Source of the DNA: Acidocella aquatica
GTDB lineage: Bacteria > Pseudomonadota > Alphaproteobacteria > Acetobacterales > Acetobacteraceae
Length of the DNA stretch: 64,000 bases
Assembly: GCF_030160635.1 (NCBI RefSeq)
Contig: NZ_BSOS01000006.1
Coordinates: 1 to 64,000 of the forward strand
Reading direction: 5' to 3'
The notes beneath the pieces are model-generated. The model ran no database searches. It was not told where the DNA came from and saw only the letters and a list, made by a program, of their open reading frames with translations. Below are positions 1-9,100 of the stretch, one piece after another (the first letter of the stretch is position 1; the number at the start of each line of letters is the position of its first letter). The translations under genes were made by a program, and so were the position numbers.

Positions 1-59
1 GCGGTTGTGCAGGGATGGCCAAAGAAATCAAACCAAAACAGCTTCGTGAATAATAGCGG

Positions 60-551
60 CTAGAAAATTCCCATCGCCAGCCCGGCGCCCAGCGAGGCGC
101 CAAGTTCCCGGCAGCGTGCCAGCGCGGCGGCGCTGATGGTTTTTGGCGCCAGGATCGCTTCGGGCGTTTGCGCGTGGGTGCAGATGATCAGCGGGTCCGC
201 CACAGCTTTCAGCCGCCAGCCGGTGGCGATGCGTTCAATCTGGCGCGCCGCGTTCTGGCCGTCGCTGCCGGCACAGATCAGCGTGGCGTAGGGGCGGCCG
301 TTGATGCGTTCCAGCGCGGGGTAATAGCTGCGGTCGAAGAAATCCTTCATCATGCCGGACATGGCGGCGAGATTCTCCGGCGTGGCGAAGATATAGCCGT
401 CCGCCGCCAGCACATCTTCAGGCTTGGTTGCCACCGCACTCTGCAACAATACGCGCAGCCCGCTCTCCGCCCGCGCACCGGCGGCAGCGGCCTGGGCCAT
501 CTGCCGGGTGCCGCCGGTGAGGGAGTGGAAGACGATCAGCAGAGTCTTCAT
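60..551 (-). CDS. flavodoxin-like NAD(P)H-dependent FMN reductase
   Basis: A 163-residue cytoplasmic flavodoxin-fold protein. The N-terminal strand is followed by the FMN-phosphate loop HSLTGGTRQMA (about residues 9-19), and the family signature ATPENLAAMSGMMKDFFDR (about 56-74) lines the flavin site. No membrane segment or signal peptide is seen. Proteins of this family usually reduce quinones, azo compounds or other electrophiles with NAD(P)H. The start lies 4 bases after the stop of the HlyD gene, so it is the last gene of the efflux operon. That suggests a role in handling the same (possibly quinone- or phenol-like) compounds the pump exports, which is inference from position. The substrate is unknown. 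Confidence 0.85.
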   Translation of the reverse strand: MKTLLIVFHSLTGGTRQMAQAAAAGARAESGLRVLLQSAVATKPEDVLAADGYIFATPENLAAMSGMMKDFFDRSYYPALERINGRPYATLICAGSDGQNAARQIERIATGWRLKAVADPLIICTHAQTPEAILAPKTISAAALARCRELGASLGAGLAMGIF

Positions 552-555
552 GGCG

Positions 556-1422
556 TTATTGCTGGTTTATGGCCACGGTGCAGGTCAACCCCGCCACCAG
601 CGGGGTGCCGGGGGGAACATGGTCGAGCGCGATGCGCACCGGCACGCGCTGCGCCAGGCGCACCCAGGTGAAGGTTGGGTTCACATTGGCCAGCAGGGTC
701 GGGCTGGGGCCGCGCTCGGCATCGCTGATGCCCGCCGCCAACCCGGTGACATGGCCGCTGATCGCCGGGCCGCCGCCCAGCAGTGTTACGGTGGCCTTGT
801 CGCCCACCGCGATGTGGCGCAGCTTGGTCTCCTCGAAATAGCCGTCCACATAGAGGGAATCGGTATCCACGATCGCCACGTCGGGCGTGCCCGCGCTCAC
901 GAAATCGCCCGGCTGCATCGAGAAATTGGTGACCACGCCGTTCACGGTGGCGAGCACCGTGCTGCGTTGCAGGTTGAGCTGCGCCACCGCCTCGTTGGCC
1001 TGTGCCTGCTGGTAGTCGGCGGCGGCCTCCATCGCGGCGGTGCCGGCGGTATCGCGCGTCAGGCTGGAGACGGCGTTGTTGGAGACGGCGGCATAGCGGC
1101 TGGCGGTGCGCTGCGCATCCTCCATCGCGGCCTTGGCTTTCAGCATTTGCGCCTGCGCCTGGGCCAGTGCGATGGTAAAGCGCGTGGGGTCGATCTGGAA
1201 CAGTTTATCCCCCGCCTTCACCACTTGGTTGTCCTGCACGAAGACCTGCACCACCGGGCCGGAGACATCGGGCGCCAGGGCCACGGTGTCGGCGCGGACG
1301 CGGCCATCGCGGGTCCAGGGGTCTTCCATGTAATAAATCCAGAGCTGCCAGCCGATCACGGCGGCGATCAGCACGATCACCAGGGTCACGAGGAAGCGGA
1401 GCGGAAACGATACGGTGTTCAT
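556..1422 (-). CDS. HlyD-family periplasmic adaptor of an AaeAB-type efflux pump
   Basis: A 288-residue membrane fusion protein. One N-terminal membrane anchor (about residues 8-30) is followed by WTRDGRVRAD, a typical start of the barrel domain in AaeA/EmrA-like adaptors. A lipoyl half-motif (PDVSGPVVQVFVQDNQVV), an alanine/glutamine-rich coiled-coil hairpin (about 85-165) and the second lipoyl half with a beta-barrel follow. It would link the inner-membrane FUSC protein to an outer-membrane channel in the periplasm. No TolC-like gene is in the window. It lies 12 bases downstream of the DUF1656 gene and shares its operon. AaeAB in E. coli exports hydroxylated aromatic acids; the substrate here is inferred by analogy only. 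Confidence 0.92.
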   Translation of the reverse strand: MNTVSFPLRFLVTLVIVLIAAVIGWQLWIYYMEDPWTRDGRVRADTVALAPDVSGPVVQVFVQDNQVVKAGDKLFQIDPTRFTIALAQAQAQMLKAKAAMEDAQRTASRYAAVSNNAVSSLTRDTAGTAAMEAAADYQQAQANEAVAQLNLQRSTVLATVNGVVTNFSMQPGDFVSAGTPDVAIVDTDSLYVDGYFEETKLRHIAVGDKATVTLLGGGPAISGHVTGLAAGISDAERGPSPTLLANVNPTFTWVRLAQRVPVRIALDHVPPGTPLVAGLTCTVAINQQ

Positions 1423-1434
1423 GGGGATCCGTTT

Positions 1435-1641
1435 CTAGAAAAAGCGGTTCATAACCAGGCTGACGCAGCCCAGCAGCACAATCAGCAGCGCCAGGTCAAA
1501 CAGGGGGCGGTGCCAGACGAAGCGGTAGAGGCCAAGGCGCTTGATTGCCGCGCGCAGCAGGGTGGAGAGCAGCAGGGCGATGCCGAGCCACACCAGCAAA
1601 GGGGGCATCAGCACGCCGTAAAAGTCGATCTCGCCGATCAT
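1435..1641 (-). CDS. DUF1656 small membrane protein (AaeX-like)
   Basis: A 68-residue protein with two membrane segments (about residues 9-30 and 48-66) separated by a basic loop. It begins with the family hallmark IGEIDFYGVLMPP. The ATG at 1641 is preferred over an in-frame GTG 12 bases upstream because it makes a 4-base ATGA overlap with the stop of the FUSC gene, a sign of translational coupling. Proteins of this family lie between FUSC pumps and HlyD adaptors in many proteobacteria. Their exact role in the pump is not known. Confidence 0.9.
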   Translation of the reverse strand: MIGEIDFYGVLMPPLLVWLGIALLLSTLLRAAIKRLGLYRFVWHRPLFDLALLIVLLGCVSLVMNRFF

Positions 1642-3641
1642 GGGCTGGTCCACCCCGCCAGCGCGGGCGGCGGGGCGGGGGCGAACAGCACGCTGCGCAG
1701 TCCCGATAACATCATCAGCGCCTCCTTGTGCACATGGGTATCAAATGCGGCGGCATGTGTCGCGGCATCAATGGCGGTGAGCAGGCCGGGCGGCGGCGGG
1801 GCCAGCGGGTTGCCCCGGTAGTGCGCGGCGACACCTTCCAGCACGGCGGCGCTCTGCGCCTGCGCCTGCGGAGAGAGCGTGGACATGCAGCGTTGCAGGC
1901 CGATCACGTTCAGCCCCACGCGCAGGTCTTGCAGCACGTCGGCGGTGGCGATGTCCGTCCCGGCGGGAATTGAAGCGAGCCTTGGCACCAGCAGGCCGAA
2001 GCGGTCCAGCATCCGCCCGCTGAGCACGGCGGGGTCGCCCGGCTCGCTGGCCCCGGCGGCGGCGGCGATGTCGCGCCAGCCGGCCTTGATGACGCGCCGC
2101 GCGCTCCAGGCCGCGCCCACGGAGCGGATCAGCCGGGTCACCACCAGCGCGGAGGTGATGCCGAGCAGCAAGGCGGCGGTGTTGTTGAGATAGGTGGCGA
2201 AATTGCCGGAATAGGTGTTGTCCAGCGCCAGATTGGTGGAGCCGATGGCGCCCAGCAGCATGCCGGTGCCAAAAGTGGCCGGGCGGGAGACGAGGATGCC
2301 GATGATGAGCCCGGCGGGCAGCAGCACCAGCACCAGCTCGGCGAAGGTCTCCATGCGCGGCAGCACCAAAAAGGTGTAGAAACCCGACCCCAGGGTGGCG
2401 ATCACCGCGTTGCGGCTCATCTGGGCGATGGCGGGGGCGGGGTCGTCCTGCGCCGCGAAAAACGAGCCGGCGACGGCGACCATCACGGCCGCCCCGGCGC
2501 CGGCGGGCCAGGCGGTGACGATCCAGACCGCGCAGACCAGCAAAATCGCCAATGCGGTGGAGAGGGCGGAGAAGAGCGCCAGCCCGTGGTCGCGCAGCTG
2601 CGCCGCCACGGCGATGAACTCCGCCTTTATCGCGGCGCTCTGCGGCGCCACGTCGCCCTCGAACACATGGCGGCGGATGGCGCGCTCATGGCGGATGATG
2701 CTCACCAGCTCGCCGAGCCGCATGGCGAGGCTGGCGCGCAGCAGCCCGGTCCAGGAGAGATCGGCATCCTCCAGCGCGTTGATCTGGCCGTGCAGGGCGT
2801 CAGCATCTTCCGGCCCGCCGATCTGGATCCAGGCGGCTGTGGCATCCAGCACTTTTTCCAGCGCCGGGGTGATGCCGCCGTGGCGGCGCAGCTGGGCCAC
2901 GCGGTCGCCGATGGAGCTGAGCACCGGCATCATGCTCAGCATGTAGATCCGCAGCTGGGCGATATAGGGCACGGCCGATTGCAGGTTCGAGGTGTCGTAG
3001 GCGAGCTGTGTCGTCATCATCGCCACATCGGTCGCCTCCACGGCCAGCTTGCGCCGCGCGGCATGAACCTCCGGGGCGTCGCCGCGGCCCTCGAGCGCCG
3101 CCGTTGCCCAGTCAATGCCCGGGCGCACCCAGCCGGCCACGCGCCGGGCCAGCACCGGCCCCAGCCCGCGCGGAAATATCACGGTGCCGACCACCGTGGT
3201 GCAGGCGATGCCGATGTAGATTTCCTCAACGCGGGTGAGGGCTGTTTCGAAGATGAGCCCGGGGGCGGCGACGCTAGGAAAGCCGATGATCCCGGCCGTG
3301 TAGCCCGCCAGCATGAACATATAGGCGCGCGGCGTGCGGTCCAGCAGGGAGAGATAGAGGCAGAAGCCGACCCAGAGCGCCATCGCCAGACTGGCCAGCA
3401 GCGGCGCGTTGACCAGATTGGGGATGATGGCCACAGCGGCGGTGGCGCCGACCAGCGTGCCGATGAAACGGTATACGGCCTTGGAGCGCATGGCCCCGGT
3501 GAGCGGTTGCGCGACGATGAAGGCGGTCGCCATCGCCCAATAGGGATTCTCAAGCCCCAGCCACAGCGAAATCCATAGCGCCGTCATCGCGCCGGCGAAG
3601 GTTTTCAGCGCAAAGAGTAATTCGTCAGTCTTGGGCATCAT
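1638..3641 (-). CDS. FUSC-family inner-membrane efflux protein (AaeB/YccS-like)
   Basis: A 667-residue protein with the duplicated FUSC layout. A first block of hydrophobic helices (about residues 10-165) contains the signature LENPYWAMATAFIVAQP. A soluble helical region (about 170-355), a second membrane block (about 360-500) and a cytoplasmic tail follow. It is the pump subunit of an efflux system for aromatic acids or similar organic anions. It heads the operon pump-DUF1656-HlyD-flavodoxin. Two adjacent ATGs (3641 and 3638) are possible starts and neither has a strong Shine-Dalgarno sequence. The family assignment is firm; the exported compound is unknown. Confidence 0.93.
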   Translation of the reverse strand: MMPKTDELLFALKTFAGAMTALWISLWLGLENPYWAMATAFIVAQPLTGAMRSKAVYRFIGTLVGATAAVAIIPNLVNAPLLASLAMALWVGFCLYLSLLDRTPRAYMFMLAGYTAGIIGFPSVAAPGLIFETALTRVEEIYIGIACTTVVGTVIFPRGLGPVLARRVAGWVRPGIDWATAALEGRGDAPEVHAARRKLAVEATDVAMMTTQLAYDTSNLQSAVPYIAQLRIYMLSMMPVLSSIGDRVAQLRRHGGITPALEKVLDATAAWIQIGGPEDADALHGQINALEDADLSWTGLLRASLAMRLGELVSIIRHERAIRRHVFEGDVAPQSAAIKAEFIAVAAQLRDHGLALFSALSTALAILLVCAVWIVTAWPAGAGAAVMVAVAGSFFAAQDDPAPAIAQMSRNAVIATLGSGFYTFLVLPRMETFAELVLVLLPAGLIIGILVSRPATFGTGMLLGAIGSTNLALDNTYSGNFATYLNNTAALLLGITSALVVTRLIRSVGAAWSARRVIKAGWRDIAAAAGASEPGDPAVLSGRMLDRFGLLVPRLASIPAGTDIATADVLQDLRVGLNVIGLQRCMSTLSPQAQAQSAAVLEGVAAHYRGNPLAPPPPGLLTAIDAATHAAAFDTHVHKEALMMLSGLRSVLFAPAPPPALAGWTSP

Positions 3642-3862
3642 CGGGAAGAAGCATGAAATTGCGCGGTAGAGATAGGCACAAACCGCATCGCGGCAATGCG
3701 GGGAGCCTGATCGGCGGCATGGTCAGGAGCCGCGCGGCGGCTCTCTGCCGTGGATCAGCGTGTTTGGCAGGCCGGGGTGGCGTTGTTGCGGGTTAGCGAG
3801 GGGTGGTTCAATTCCGCCCGCGGTGCGTCTGGCTGGTTTTCGGCCGGTTTCCGCGGCTGAGC

Positions 3863-4156
3863 TTAGCCGCCGATCAATACGGTGAAACAACCTAATACGA
3901 TCGAGCCGCCGTGGGCGCAGGAGTCGAGCATGCGCGCGGCGGGACGGCCGCCGATCAGGACGGTTGCGGAGCCTTTGACGATGGAATCCGGCGGGCCGAC
4001 GCAGGTGACGATATCGCCGAGGCAGGCGGCGGGGAGGCCGCCGATGAGGACGGTGGGGGCGCCCGGCGCGGTGATCGGGCCGCCGACATGCGGCACCAGG
4101 ACCGTCACCATCGGGCAGACGTGCATGTCAGTGAGGCGGGCTGCGGGAAATGCCAT
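3863..4156 (-). CDS. PAAR-domain protein, T6SS spike tip
   Basis: A 97-residue stand-alone PAAR protein built of glycine/proline-rich repeats (GGPITAPGAPTVLIGG, GSATVLIGGRPAARM, GSIVLGCFTVLIGG). These form the cone that caps VgrG. The Cys and His residues spread through it (MHVCP, CAHGG) fit the metal site at the tip. There is no toxin extension, so effectors would have to bind elsewhere. It is 14 kb from the tss operons, separated by the two-partner-secretion operon, but it is the only PAAR gene seen and probably serves this T6SS. Its start codon lies inside a perfect palindrome (4155-4169) and no Shine-Dalgarno is obvious. Confidence 0.9.
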   Translation of the reverse strand: MAFPAARLTDMHVCPMVTVLVPHVGGPITAPGAPTVLIGGLPAACLGDIVTCVGPPDSIVKGSATVLIGGRPAARMLDSCAHGGSIVLGCFTVLIGG

Positions 4157-4169
4157 ATTGTAACAATAT
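4155..4169. promoter_or_regulatory. 15-bp palindrome over the PAAR start codon
   Basis: ATATTGT-A-ACAATAT is a perfect inverted repeat that overlaps the PAAR ATG. The half-site ATTGTAAC also occurs at 29137-29144, and inverted at 29180-29187, just upstream of tssA. It may be an operator shared by T6SS genes. This is inference from the match alone. Confidence 0.35.
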
Positions 4170-4285
4170 CATTTTCAATCAGGGGCGTCACCTGATATAC
4201 AGGAGAACATGTAGAGAGTGTTAAAAATCGGAAGTGCATAAGGCCGAAGTGGCTTTGGGCTGAATTTATGTGACGGGTGGGGTGG

Positions 4286-6040
4286 ATGCGAGAAACGGAC
4301 GGTCTTCCTTTGCGCGTTCCTGAAGCCGTTAGACTGGCTGCTGGCGCCCTGTTGCTGATGTTGGCTGGTGCGCATAAGGCGGCGGCGCAGAGCGCTGTGC
4401 CGAGTTTTCCCCAGGCATCGCCGTTGCCGCATATCGTGCCGCAGAGCCCGCCGCAGCTGGGGGCGGGGCTGCCGAGTTTTCAGGCGCCGGCGGCGGAAGG
4501 GGCGCTGCCCAGCGCGGTGATCCAGGTCCGTTCGGTCACGATCATCGGGGCGACGGCCTTCCCGCAGGCGCGGTTGGACGGATTGACCGGCGGGCTGGCG
4601 GGGCAGAGCGTCACGTTGCAGAAAATTGCGGCGGCGCGGCGGGCGTTGCTGGATTTGTACCGCAGCCATGGATTTATCCTGACGACTGTTTCGCTCGATA
4701 TCGATGCGGCGGGCAATGTGCGGTTCATTGTCACCGAGGGGCGGATCGTGGAGGTGAAGCTCTCGCAGGATATCGGCCCGGCCGGGACGATGGTGCTGCG
4801 GTTTCTCGACCATCTGACCACGGAGCGGCCGTTGCGCGAGGCGTCACTGGAGCGGTGGTTGCTGCTGGCGCAGCAGGTGCCGGGGGTTTCAGTGCATGCG
4901 GTGCTGCAATCAGGCAGTGATGACCCGGGCGCGCTGACCCTGGTGGCGGAGGTGAGCAAGCAGAGTGTCTCCGGGGTGGTGACGGCGGATAATCGCGGCT
5001 TCAAGGCGGCGGGGCCGGTGGAAGGGCTGGCGGTGGCTGATCTGAACAGCATGACCGCGCAGGGCGACCAGACCGAGATTTCAATGTTTCATACCGACGT
5101 CGGCACCGATAATTTTGGCCAGATCGCGGAGAGTTTTTTTGTTGGTAATGATGGCCTGCGGTTGAAATTTTATGGTGGCGCCGGGCGGGCGAACCCCAAT
5201 GGCGTGCTGGGCACGGTGCATTATCAGAGTTCCATCACAGTGTTCGGCGCGATGGCGAGTTATCCGCTGATTCTGCGGCGCAATCAGGCGTTGAATCTGA
5301 TGCTGCATTTTGATGGCGTCGAGGATGCAATCAGCATAGCGGGGATTCCGACCAGTTATGACAGCCTGCGGGTGGCGCGGCTGGGGGGGCAATATGCCTG
5401 GCAGGATTTATGGGCGGGCAATGCGCGCGATGCGCTGAGTGTGCTGAACCTGCAGGTGTCGGAGGGAGTTCCGTATTTTGGCGCCTCGCCGGATGGAAGG
5501 ACAGCGCCGCCGGCCGGGCGCAGCGAGGAGAAGTTTGATTTTTGGAAGGTGGGCGGCTCGATCAGCCGGACGCAGACGTTGTTCTCGCCGTTTACCGGCG
5601 CCACGGTGGCGCTGCGCACAGAGGCGGGGGGGCAGTATGCCAGCGAAATTTTGCCCTCGGAGGAGGAGTTTTATCTCGGTGGCAACCGGTTCACCCGCGG
5701 GTTTTATTCCGGCCAGGTGGTGGGCGACAAAGCCCTGTATGCGACGGCGGAACTGCAGCTCAACACCGGGTATGATTTTTCGGTGCTCAGCCGGGACATT
5801 GACCTGGGGACGCAGTTTTATGGGTTTTATGATTGGGGTGAGACCTGGTCGAACCTGCACACCGACCTTGAACATCGGGTCAGGTCTGTGGGCGGCGGGG
5901 TGCGGATGGGGCTGACCCGGTATCTGGAGATGGACGGCGAGGTGACGGAACGCCTGACGACGCGGCTGGAGCCGGCGGCGACCAAGCTGAGGCCGTTGGC
6001 GGAGACCGTGGTCTATTGGGGTGTTACGGCCCGTTATTGA
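4286..6040 (+). CDS. TpsB/FhaC-type outer-membrane transporter of two-partner secretion
   Basis: About 584 residues. A signal peptide ends near AHKAAAQS. A linker and POTRA domains follow (from about residue 75, VRSVTIIGATAFPQARLDG, to about 235), then a 16-strand barrel. Within the barrel, GGNRFTRGFYSGQVVG carries the R-G-F motif of the L6 loop that is essential in FhaC. The protein would recognise the TPS domain of the TpsA encoded next and thread it across the outer membrane. An in-frame GTG at 4277 is an alternative start; the ATG was chosen because a GGGTGGGG stretch precedes it. It heads a plus-strand operon with TpsA, a CHAT protein and a kinase. Confidence 0.93.
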   Translation: MRETDGLPLRVPEAVRLAAGALLLMLAGAHKAAAQSAVPSFPQASPLPHIVPQSPPQLGAGLPSFQAPAAEGALPSAVIQVRSVTIIGATAFPQARLDGLTGGLAGQSVTLQKIAAARRALLDLYRSHGFILTTVSLDIDAAGNVRFIVTEGRIVEVKLSQDIGPAGTMVLRFLDHLTTERPLREASLERWLLLAQQVPGVSVHAVLQSGSDDPGALTLVAEVSKQSVSGVVTADNRGFKAAGPVEGLAVADLNSMTAQGDQTEISMFHTDVGTDNFGQIAESFFVGNDGLRLKFYGGAGRANPNGVLGTVHYQSSITVFGAMASYPLILRRNQALNLMLHFDGVEDAISIAGIPTSYDSLRVARLGGQYAWQDLWAGNARDALSVLNLQVSEGVPYFGASPDGRTAPPAGRSEEKFDFWKVGGSISRTQTLFSPFTGATVALRTEAGGQYASEILPSEEEFYLGGNRFTRGFYSGQVVGDKALYATAELQLNTGYDFSVLSRDIDLGTQFYGFYDWGETWSNLHTDLEHRVRSVGGGVRMGLTRYLEMDGEVTERLTTRLEPAATKLRPLAETVVYWGVTARY

Positions 6041-6103
6041 ATGTTGCCGTCGCCGCGGCGTTGGATATGCGCGCGATATGAAAGCGCGATGTGAGAGGGT
6101 GTG

Positions 6104-9100
6104 ATGGAACGCAAAACACAGCGGTTGGCAGGGGCTGGGGCGAACGGGCGCATTGCGCGCGCGGCTTGGCTGGCGACAACGGCGCTGACGGCGATTCTGT
6201 TTGTTCCGGGCGCATTGCGGGCACAGACGGCGCTGGCGCCCGCAACGACCCCGCAGGGCGGCGTGGTGGTGGGCGGCAGCGCCACCATTACGCAAGGCAC
6301 GGGCAGCACCACGATTGACCAGGGCAGCCAGCTTACCGCGATCAACTGGCAGAGCTTCAACGTGGGCAGCGCGGCGACGGTGCAGTTCAATCAGCCCTCC
6401 TCCAGCGCGATTGCGCTGAACCGGGTGGTGACGCCCGAGCCTTCGGTGATCGCCGGGAAGATCAACGCCAACGGGCAGATCGTGCTGGTCAATCAGTCCG
6501 GGGTGGTGTTCACCAAAGGCTCGCAGGTGAATGCGGAGAGCATTGTCGTCTCGACCTCCAACGTGGCGACCAAGGATTTCATGGCGGGGAAACTGGTGTT
6601 TTCCGGGGCGCCGAATCCGGGGGCGAAAATTATCAATGATGGGGCGTTAACCGCGCGCCAGGCGGGGCTGGTGGGGCTGGTGGCGCCGCAGGTGGCCAAT
6701 AACGGGGTGATAACGGCGCAGCTGGGCCAGGTGGTGCTGGCCGGGGCGAGTGCGTTCACGCTCGATTTGTACGGCGACCGGCTGGTCTCGCTGGATGTAA
6801 CGCAGGCGGTGCGCGCGGTGGATGTGGGCGGCAGGCTGGTGCCGGCGCTGGTGACCAACAGCGGGTTGATTCTGGCCGATGGCGGCAAGGTTACACTCAC
6901 GGCGCAGGATGCTGACGCGCTGGTGACGCAGCTGATCAACGCTGGCGGGACGATCCGCACGAATACGGTGGGGGCGAATACGGGGACGATTTCCATCCAG
7001 GGGGTGGGCGGTGATATTCAGATCGCCGGGAATCTTCTGGCGCAAGGGACGCAGGCCGGAAGCAAGGGCGGCGCGGTCGAGGTGTTGACGACAGGCACGG
7101 TGAGCGTGGCGCCGGGAGCGGTGATCAACGCCTCGGGCGATGCGGGCGGCGGCGTGGTGGCGTTGGGCACGGATTTGCAACGGGCCACGGCGGGAGCCGT
7201 GGATACAACGGCGCCGCGCGCGGCGGCGGTGGTGGTGGCGGCTGGCGCGGTGGTGAAGGCCGATGCCACGGGCAGCGGCAATGGCGGCAGGGTGACGCTG
7301 CTGAGTTCGCAGGCGACGAATTTTGCCGGGGCGATTTCGGCGCAGGGCGGGCCGCAGGGCGGCAATGGCGGAATGGTCGAGATTTCCAGCGACGGGGTGA
7401 TTTCGCTGGGCGGCACGGTGGTTGATACCGCGCTCAATGGCCAGCCCGGCGAGATATTGCTCGACCCGCAGACGCTGATCGTGAGCAGTTCGGGAACCAG
7501 CAGCGGGCAGACGACTTATATCGATCCGGCTTCGCTGGTAAGCCTGGCCGGCTCCATCGTGCTGAGCGCGAACAAGCTGGTGGATGTGGCGAGCGCGGTC
7601 AACCTGACCGGGGCCTCGGTTCTGACGTTGAGTTCGGGCGGCGATGTGACCATCGGTGCGTCAATTGATACGGTTGGTTCCTTGGAGATCGATGCGGCTG
7701 GGACGCTGTTGGTGGGGGCGGGGCTGACGGCCGGAAGCATTGCGTTGCTGGATCCTGGCGCCAAGACCTTGATTGATATCGGTGCGCCGGTTGTGGGGAC
7801 GGCGCTGGTGGCGTTGGAGAGCGGCGGCGGGATCAGTGAAACCACCGGAGGCGTTATCGCTACGGCTTCGCTGGTGAGCGGCGCGGCGAATAGCGGTAAC
7901 GATATGCTGGGCGGGGCGAACAGTGTGACCTCGCTGGGCGTGTTCACCTTGGGCGGCGCCGGGACGCTGACCTTTGCCGATACCGGATCGCTGAATGTGG
8001 CGGGCACGGTGAGCGCGGCAGATATGATTCTGGAGAGCAGCGGCGCGGTGAGCGAAGTCGCGGGTGGCACGCTGAACGTCGGCAGGCTGGGCAGCGGCGG
8101 CACGACGATTGGCGGGGCGGTGTCGCTGGGAAATGGCAATAATATCGGCACGCTGGGGGCGTTCGCGGCGGCGGGGGATATTCTGCTGGCTGACAGCACC
8201 GCGCTGGATATTGCCGGTGTGGTGCAAACGCCGGGGTTGTTGACGCTGCAGGATGGCGGGGCGGTGAGCGAAGCGAGTGGCGGCACGCTGAACGTGGGGA
8301 CGCTGAGCAGCGGCGGCACGGCGATTGGCGGGGCGGTGTCGCTGGGCAATGGCAATAATATCGGCACGCTGGGGGCGTTCGCGGCGGCGGGGAATATCCT
8401 GCTGGCGGACAGCACCGCGCTGAATATTGCCGGTGTGGTGCAAACGCCGGGGCAACTCAAGCTGCAGGATGGCGGGACGGTGAGCGAGATCACTGGCGGC
8501 ACGCTGAACGTGGGCACGCTGAGCGGCGTTGGGACTTTTGGCGGCGATGTGTTGCTGACCAATGGTAACAGCATCGGCACGCTGGGGAATATGACGCTGA
8601 GCGGCACGCATGTTCTGGCCGTGAGCGATGCCGGGTCTCTGAATGTGGCGGGCACGGTAGTTGCGCCGGCCGCGACTCTGAGCGCCGGAACGCTGGTTTT
8701 GGCGGGGCCGGTGTTGGTGACCAACGGCTTGGCGCTGGAGGCGGGCAGCGGCGGCATCAGCGAGGCAGCGGGCGGTACGCTGAATACCGGCACGCTGAGC
8801 AGCGGCGGCACGACGATTGGCGGTGCGGTGTCGCTGGGCAATGGCAATAATATCGGCACGCTGGGGGCGTTCGCGGCGGCGGGGAATATTCTGCTGGCGG
8901 ACAGCACCGCGCTGAATATTGCCGGTGTGGTGCAAACGCCGGGGCAACTCAAGCTGCAGGATGGCGGGACGGTGAGCGAGATCACTGGCGGCACGCTGAA
9001 CGTGGGCACGCTGAGCGGCGTTGGAATTTTTGGCGGCGATGTGTTGCTGACCAATGGCAACAGTATCGGCACGCTGGGGAATATGACGCTGAGCGGTACG

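Noticed and set aside
1-59. Possible 3' end of a plus-strand gene before the efflux operon
   Set aside because: Frames 1 and 3 are open from the edge to stops at 61-63 and 51-53, but about 20 residues are too few to recognise anything.
424-1821. 465-residue plus-strand frame across the HlyD and DUF1656 genes
   Set aside because: Low-complexity His/Arg/Gly-rich translation antisense to well-supported genes; an artefact of the high-GC codon pattern. The same holds for 13446-15293 (minus) and 30015-31739 (minus).
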